Shown: positions 57,948-64,000 of the stretch, piece by piece
How positions within the stretch are numbered: position 1 is the stretch's first letter
Layout of the letters: each line of letters opens with the position of its first letter
From: Gavia stellata
Lineage: Eukaryota; Chordata; Aves; Gaviiformes; Gaviidae
Reading direction: 5' to 3'
NCBI RefSeq assembly: GCF_030936135.1
Contig: NC_082619.1
Span: 5,583,208-5,647,207 of the forward strand
Length of the DNA: 64,000 bases
The notes under the pieces: model-generated
Seen by the model: only the letters and a program-made list of their open reading frames with translations
Database searches by the model: none
Told to the model about the DNA's origin: nothing
Translations under genes and position numbers: made by a program

Positions 57948-58873
57948 CTGCAATGACACAAAGAGGGAAATGAAAATGCAACCGGCTCTGCTCTGACTCA
58001 AATCTCAAAATGTGGGTGAAGGAGGCTGAATTTCCTTCCTCCCTCCACCTCGACAAGCTATGCAGTAGCCCATCAGTCTCATCTGACTTGACAGGAACAC
58101 AGAGGGGAAAGGGGGGGCAGAGAAGACAGGGTTGAAGTGGGAAGAAATTGTAGCCAGAGGGGATTCAGTCATTTTAGGGAGGCTCGAGACAGCTCCTCCT
58201 CATCACCTCTGCGGTGTGCGAGACGGTACTTCTTCTCCACCTCGCTTCCAGTACTCATCCTGTCCTCCAGCCATGGTGAACCCTTTCCAGCAGAGCTGCA
58301 TCCTACTGGGAAAACATCATCCACCCCCTCCAAACTCCCCCAAAGACAGCAGTCGCTCCTGGCGCAACAAGAGCACCCAAAGCACGCACATGGCTTGCAG
58401 CTCTTTCTGCAGCCGTGCAGGCTCTCTGTCATGCCCTTGCAACCAGAAAAGCACCAGGAAGAGCTGGGCATGAAAACAAGTCTACCGAGGAGCCTCTAAG
58501 CTCTACCATTGTGCAAAGGAAGGGAAATTCAATCGGGATGAAAGCCATCCCACTGCATTGGCATTGCCATCATGAACACTCAGGAGCAGGTCAGATACAA
58601 GGGGCCCAGACCCAAAGAGGGGACACACACACAGGATGGGGGGGTGATGGGAAGGGGGGGCTGAGAAGGGGAAGGGATGAGGAGCAAGCGGGGAGCGCTC
58701 GGCCCCTGCTGCTGCATGAGCGGAGGACGCGATGCGGCTGCCAGGGAGGGCTGGGGTTTCTACGAGCTCTACGGCAGGGCTGTATGAGAAAAACGATCGG
58801 CTGCTGTTATCAGCCTGCACCTGCAGAACATAATAAAGACCATCACCTTCCTTGGTTTATTTTTTTTTTTCAG

Positions 58874-59159
58874 GCCATTCTCCGGAGCCTAGCAGCGGAT
58901 TGGCACCCTGCTGCGGCGCTTTGCAGGAGAGTCACAAATCACTTGCAAAGCATCCTGCTCCTTCCACCCTCCCTGGGCGAGCCCCATTCATCGACCCGCT
59001 TGAAGCTGCAGCCCAGACCATTGCAACACCCCTATTCCTGACTTGGACCCCACTCCCGAGCACCCCTTCCCTGCCTCCCCCCACCTCCCACAGCTTCCCG
59101 GGGCTGCGCCGAGCTGGAATGACTGCAATGGCCTTGCACGCATTGCCTCTGCTGTGCAG
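58874..59159 (+). ncRNA. Candidate antisense exon in NTM intron 2
   Basis: On the plus strand a long T run ending TTTTCAG (58873) is followed 286 bases later by a perfect U1-complementary donor, CAG|GTAAGT (59157-59165). The pair would define an internal exon of a transcript antisense to NTM. The segment is GC-rich and open in one frame, but no protein family is recognised. Mammals have an annotated NTM antisense RNA, but I cannot tell whether this is related. It could be a chance pair. Confidence 0.35.
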
Positions 59160-59380
59160 GTAAGTAATTTATTGATCCGTAAAGCACTCCAAGACGCTCT
59201 GGAAGGGATTATGTCATGCCAGTGCCGTGCAATAAAATAAAAAATGATGGATTTTTTGTGAACATGAGGGTGATTTAGGGTTTGTAGTTGGAAGTGTAGT
59301 TAAAGTACATTTTAAGTGGAAATCAAGGTGGGTAATGAATTATTCTCTGTTTTGAAGGGCTTCTGGGAGTTCATTTTTTT
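59160..59380. promoter_or_regulatory. AT-rich island downstream of candidate antisense exon
   Basis: Non-repetitive AT-rich sequence with AAGTAATTTATTGATC and GGGTAATGAATTATTC words. Composition resembles a conserved element; function is inferred. Confidence 0.3.
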
Positions 59381-60429
59381 GCTGCTCTGGGCACGATGGC
59401 TAATCTGCTAATCATGCACCGGAGGACAACTACAGATCAGATGCTCTCAGAACAGTGGGGGCTCTGGGGCAGGACAGTGGAGGGCATGAAGACGACACCG
59501 AAAGAAATATTAATATGCATCAGTGTCATTAAGCCCAGCGTAAGGGGACAGAACATGCCTCCTGGGACAACCCGCCTGCCCGGAGCTGGGAGATGCTCTG
59601 CCAATAACCAGGTAGTCCATTGAGGAGATGCAATTAATTACAACGGCGCTATGATTGCCACACCACTTTCCTGGCAAGGCTGGGACCGCTAGCCAGGAAA
59701 TCCACATGTGCTTTAAAAACACAGAGCTTACGGTCTAGACAACAAAAATAGGCCAAGGAGGTATTACCGCTGCCATTTCAGAGAGGTGGAAAGAGACAAG
59801 CGGAGGCGCAGTGAATTGCCCTCCATCGCCTGGGAAGAAGCAATAGCTTCCAGCTGTAAGTCCCGACAAAACTAGAGCATTACCCATCATCTTCAATGCG
59901 ATGCTCGCTAAAGCACACAGGAGCCTTTCTGATGTTTTTAACTACCGAATCCACATCAACCCAATTCAGCTTGTTTTGCAGAGCTCACCGAGACTTTAAA
60001 AAAAAAAAACCAAGTCAGACTTTGCACCGCGACTCTGGTACTGTGCACACGAATTTGCACCCACCCAGGCGAGAGACAAAAATCTGTAATTGAATCAACT
60101 GTCCAGATTCTAAAACATAATAAAAACAAATTAAACTTGGATGTCCCAAAACGCGAGCGTTACATCCTCCTCCTCAGCAATGCAACAGGAGATTTAAATT
60201 TTGCTCAGAGCAGGTAGGGGAGGAGATGTGATTGCGTTGCTGCTTGGCCAGGCAATGGGAGACTTTGCAACTCTCTCCAACAAGTGGCAAAAGCAGCTCG
60301 AGCTGCTCATGCGCCAGGGCAAAAGCCCACCCTGCCCCAGCAAGCTCAGGACACGCTCGGGAAGAGGCAATTTACTGCAGCGCACCTGGGATGAGATGAG
60401 GCAGGAATGGCAGGGAAGTAAACCAGAGC

Positions 60430-60720
60430 GATGATGTCAGCGAAGTTGTTAGCTAACCCTGAAATTAAATGTGCAGTGGTAGGATTTAACACGACAGTTA
60501 TTGTATGCTAATTAAACGTTTGAATAATTAACCACACGAACTATTTAAAATGCCTTTCTGGAGGCCGAACAGGTACGTTGTAAGGCTTTTACCACACTAG
60601 GGAGGGAAACCTTAATAAACAAGTGATTGCAAGTATATATTTAATATTATTTAACGGTCACCGGTACTCCTGTTCCCTCTGCATTAAAACGCTTTCACTG
60701 TCAGTTGGCATTGCTGCGGC
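60430..60720. promoter_or_regulatory. AT-rich island, candidate conserved noncoding element
   Basis: About 290 bp with TGCTAATTAAACG, GAATAATTAACC, TATTTAAAATG and TTAATATTATTTAACGG words. Dense homeodomain-like cores and no repeat structure. Function is inferred. Confidence 0.4.
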
Positions 60721-62904
60721 AATGGGGCAGAGGAGAAATTTCTTATGCTGAACGCGGGATGCAGATGGAGCTGTGCCCCTATGGGAATGAATAAATAAAT
60801 AAAGCTAAATAAATGCAGACTTCCCAGGCGGGAACCCTCTCCTTGCGGGCAGTCCTTTTGTGTTCAGCATCGCTCTTGCTCAAAAGTGATTAAACATGGC
60901 AGTGTGGGCCAAGCTGCTCCAGTGACACGGCGCAGATTTCCCCAGAGGTGGGCTGGTGTTTTATCGATCTGACTACTTCTTTTTTTCCCCATCCTCGCCG
61001 GGATGATGGCAAAGGTCTCTGGGCTGCTCCCAAGCGCTGCAGCCCTCCGCAGGTGCCCAGGGCATGCCCCAGTTTGCCTGGACTTAGCTCCCGCTCGCAC
61101 ACGCGGAGTCCCTGGGACAGAACGCAGCTTGCTTAAATATTTAACCAAACCATATGGCGCGTTACACGTTCGAGGGTGTTCAGTCAGGTGATATATGTCT
61201 TTACAGATCCAAGCATATGCACTTGCCTACATAGATATATTCCCTAGCGCACAGACACCCTCCTGCCACTGGCACTGACTATATCCCTGCTAAGCTTTCA
61301 CCTCCAAACACCCGTCCCAGAGCCAACACAGGTGAAAAAGCTCACGCATCCCATGCATGTACCCCTTGGCCCTGCCATCTCCTGTCATCATTACTTCCCC
61401 ATCCATCTTCCTTGCGTGCAATGGCCGTGCTGCTGCCCATGCTTTCCTCTCCCCAACACCGTGTGCCTGCCGCTATCTCCTGCTTGCACCCCTTGGCACA
61501 GCTGGGCTCCCCGGGCACCCCAAATTTCAGCCACGCATCAGGCAAGAGGCAAGGAGATCCCTGAGTATTAGGGGAGCGTGGATCTGGAGCAACCTTTTCA
61601 CCCGAGACAGGGAAGGAGACCTCAGATAAGCCTCACCAAGTTGGGTGCCTGCAAGGAGTAATTGCATTTTTTTGCCTGAACCATCTCCTTTCTACCCGGT
61701 TTTGGGAGCCAAGCAAGTAGCGCAGATATACACGCGTCACCTTTCCAGACCTGCAAATCCCTTCTAGTCTGGGAGCTGGGCAGAGCGGGTGCTTGCCCCA
61801 GCAAAGCGCCCTGCGCTGTGCAGGACTCGCAGCCCCCAGCAGCAGCCCGCGAGCGAGCGGGCTCTCCCGGTAAGCCTAGCAGCGCCTTGCTTCCCCCTTA
61901 TAAAACATGCAAACCTCCATCTTCCAGCACGAGCAACATCTGCTCCAGATCAAAGGAAACAACAAAGAACAACTATAAAAGCGTCTTGAAGAAAGAAAAA
62001 GAGGGAGATTCACACTTGCATTCTGCAAGCGATCTGTGATGTGCACTGGCAGTTTCCTGAACATCAGGCTGCTGCTGCTCCTGCACTTAATAACAGCCTC
62101 TTACCGCTGTCACCCACAGACTTCCCTGTGTTTTACAGAGCGCTGCTACCAAGGGTCCTGCCTCTGGGACTTGGCGAGCGAGAGCCCTGGGTGCCCCAGC
62201 CCTGCTCGGGGCGATGCTACGAGTCAGCCCAAGCCCACGCTCCCATGCCAACAATGGAGGGGTCCACCAAGGCCAGCTGGGACTGGGTGCCGGGCAGGGA
62301 CCCGAATATCGGGCTCCCCATCCAAATCCTCCAGGTCGCAGCCAGAGCAGTTTCCATTTCTCCGGCAGCAGCTGCCGGATCGGGAGAAGCCGGTGCTCCA
62401 GCTGCCGCAGTGCCAGGCACCTCCATTGTGCCTTCTCCTTCTTTTGTGTTCAAAAGCTTTCTGCTTTTTAAGGAAGGCAGAGAGCAAACTGAGAGACCTG
62501 CGCCTTCAATTACAGGTGTATTATAATGGGCTTTTAAATCAGTTTGTGCCACTCCAACACAACCATAATTAAGAGAAAAGCAGAGAGGGTTTCATCCTTG
62601 CATCATATCAACACAGCTCAGGAGCCGTATTGAAGTCCACGGGGTGCGAGGAAAGGCAAACAGAGCCTTAGAGCCTGCTTCCAGCTCCATTGCTCGGTCA
62701 CGTAGGCTTGTATACAAAAACCTTACAATTACAGGAGCTGATCCTGCCCCCCCGGGGCTGCCTCTGCTCTGGGTTTGCACGATTACCCCCTTCCCCGCCG
62801 GTGTGCCCGGTTTGGCTCGGCTTTGCCGAGGGACCGAGCCCCCTCTGCGCAAACCTGGCGGCAGCCAAAGACATGAAGAAAGCAGCCTGGAAATGAAGAG
62901 GACA

Positions 62905-63330
62905 TACGTAACGACCTTAATAAGCAATTAATAAATAACTAATGGCAATTGCTCGTTTTAAAGCAAGGCGTAATGAGATGTGTCATACGGCACCGAGATG
63001 TGTCTAAATGATTTCCCAAGTAGCTAACGGCTCCTGTTACAGCAAAGCTCTCCTGAGCTTGGAGGACACAAAATTTTTTACGCCCGTCTCTGCAGCAGGT
63101 TATACGGCATGGCATCATAATAATTCAGAGGAGGAGGGGGGAAACAAGACGTTTCCAATCATTCATTAGTAAAGTATTTGTGAACGCTGGTATAATTCAC
63201 CACATAAGCAGCAGGGTTTCCGCAGACAAACTTTATAGCTAAGTGCCAAAAGGGAGCCCAATCTGATTCCACTTACGACAGCATAAATCAGCAATACTCC
63301 TACCACAGTCAACAAAGGATACGCCAGAAT
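62905..63330. promoter_or_regulatory. AT-rich island, candidate conserved noncoding element
   Basis: About 425 bp of mixed AT-rich sequence with AATAAGCAATTAATAAATAAC and CATAATAATTCAG-type words. Enhancer role is inferred from composition only. Confidence 0.35.
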
Positions 63331-63754
63331 AAATGTGGCATGAAAGGAGAGTCAGGTCTCCAGCACAAGGACTTTTTCCTGACTTTCGGATGGGTCCAGA
63401 TCACCAACATGGATCCAGATTGCCGCCACCCTAAGAAGCTGGGGTGCTGCCTGGCTAGATTTGGTCCCCTGCTCTCAAGGCTCTGAAGGGATCTACACCT
63501 TTTTTCCTATCACAAAAAGGAAGCAACACCTGACAGCAAGCCCCACGCCTTTGGGGAATCAAGGAAGAGTTTGCTTAGCATGACTAATCAGCAGCTTTAT
63601 AGAGCACGCAGAATCCATCATTCATGTTTGGGAGACCTGAGTTCTGCTTTCACGTTACAACGCCCAAAGGAAGCTGTGGCACTGCTCTGGAATTGTTGCC
63701 TTCTCTAAAAGGAGTCTAACGATGCTGATCTCCTTTATAAACTACTTCATACTC

Positions 63755-63830
63755 CTCTTTTAAAAACAAAAATCAACCAAAACACAAAAAACCCACAACA
63801 CCCAAAACCCCAAAGAACCCCATAAAGATG
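63755..63830 (+). repeat. A/C-rich low-complexity patch
   Basis: Repeated AAAACAAAAA, CAAAACAC and CCCAAAACCCC words, with almost no G or T. Low complexity with no gene-like content. Confidence 0.7.
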
Positions 63831-64000
63831 TAAGAATAAAGTTTTTGCATTGCTAACCATAAAGAAATGCCAATGAACAAGGACTGTTCAACGGTTCAGC
63901 TCCCTGTTGAGACAGATCTCATTTTCAGCTCCACGCACGCCGCACGGAGCAAGGATCTAGTTTCCGGTTTTTGCACCCCGAGCCACCTGGGATTCCCCCC

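Larger units (their letters stand above)
57948..64000 (-). other. NTM: NTM intron 2 (3' part)
   Basis: No Ig1 exon of NTM is present up to the window edge, so this is intron. A consensus acceptor and donor on the opposite strand bracket 58874-59159. AT-rich islands are seen near 59160-59380, 60430-60720 and 62905-63330. An A/C-rich low-complexity patch lies at 63755-63830. The other open frames are short and unrecognised. Confidence 0.8.

Noticed and set aside
62041..62572. 161- and 178-codon plus-strand frames near 62.0-62.6 kb
   Set aside because: They overlap each other in different frames in GC-rich intron. The start of one is hydrophobic, but there is no recognised domain and no supporting splice structure.
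57948..64000. NTM exon 2 (Ig1) within the window
   Set aside because: No minus-strand frame shows the Ig1 pattern. The exon must lie beyond 64000.
1..64000. CRISPR arrays, operons, phage or plasmid features
   Set aside because: Spliced vertebrate exons and avian CR1 sequence dominate. No regularly spaced repeats with unique spacers or bacterial gene structure were seen.

Overview
The window is vertebrate nuclear DNA, almost certainly from a bird. It carries CR1-type LINE sequence, has GC- and CpG-rich stretches typical of avian microchromosomes, and holds the 3' halves of two IgLON cell-adhesion genes in a compact tail-to-tail layout. No bacterial, phage or organellar genes and no CRISPR array are visible. 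Species cannot be told from the sequence alone.

Plus strand, 1-23505: the 3' part of OPCML (opioid-binding cell adhesion molecule, OBCAM). Coding exons 3-7 lie at 8337-8462, 8773-8907, 9003-9123, 9522-9673 and 20217-20317. They encode Ig domain 2, Ig domain 3 and the C-terminal GPI-anchor signal; all phases join without a break. Exons 1-2 (signal peptide, Ig1) lie upstream of the window. A 3' UTR of about 3.2 kb ends at an AATAAA at 23485. Introns 3-5 are tiny (310, 95 and 398 bp). The 10.5 kb intron 6 holds an A-poor tract, a 3.1 kb purine-rich satellite-like tract and a 5'-truncated, broken CR1 element.

23506-about 26905: a short intergenic gap with no supported gene.

Minus strand, about 26910-64000: the 3' part of NTM (neurotrimin; chick CEPU-1). 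Coding exons 3-7 lie at 57822-57947, 37198-37332, 36381-36501, 34419-34570 and 28630-28730. A 33-nt optional exon sits at 30408-30440, between Ig3 and the GPI signal. Exons 1-2 lie beyond 64000. The 3' UTR is a mosaic of AT microsatellites and CpG-rich blocks. The large introns 2, 3 and 6 contain several AT-rich islands with homeodomain-like motifs, which are candidate conserved regulatory elements.

The two genes are paralogues with identical exon sizes and phases, apart from the NTM optional exon. Both encode GPI-anchored neuronal surface proteins that bind each other and other IgLONs in cis and trans. The best leads are the NTM optional exon, a candidate antisense exon in NTM intron 2 (58874-59159), a signal-peptide-like ORF with a consensus donor just beyond NTM, the huge purine tract with its compositional switch, and a poly(A)-loop hairpin in the OPCML 3' UTR. 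I saw no convincing previously undescribed multi-gene system.
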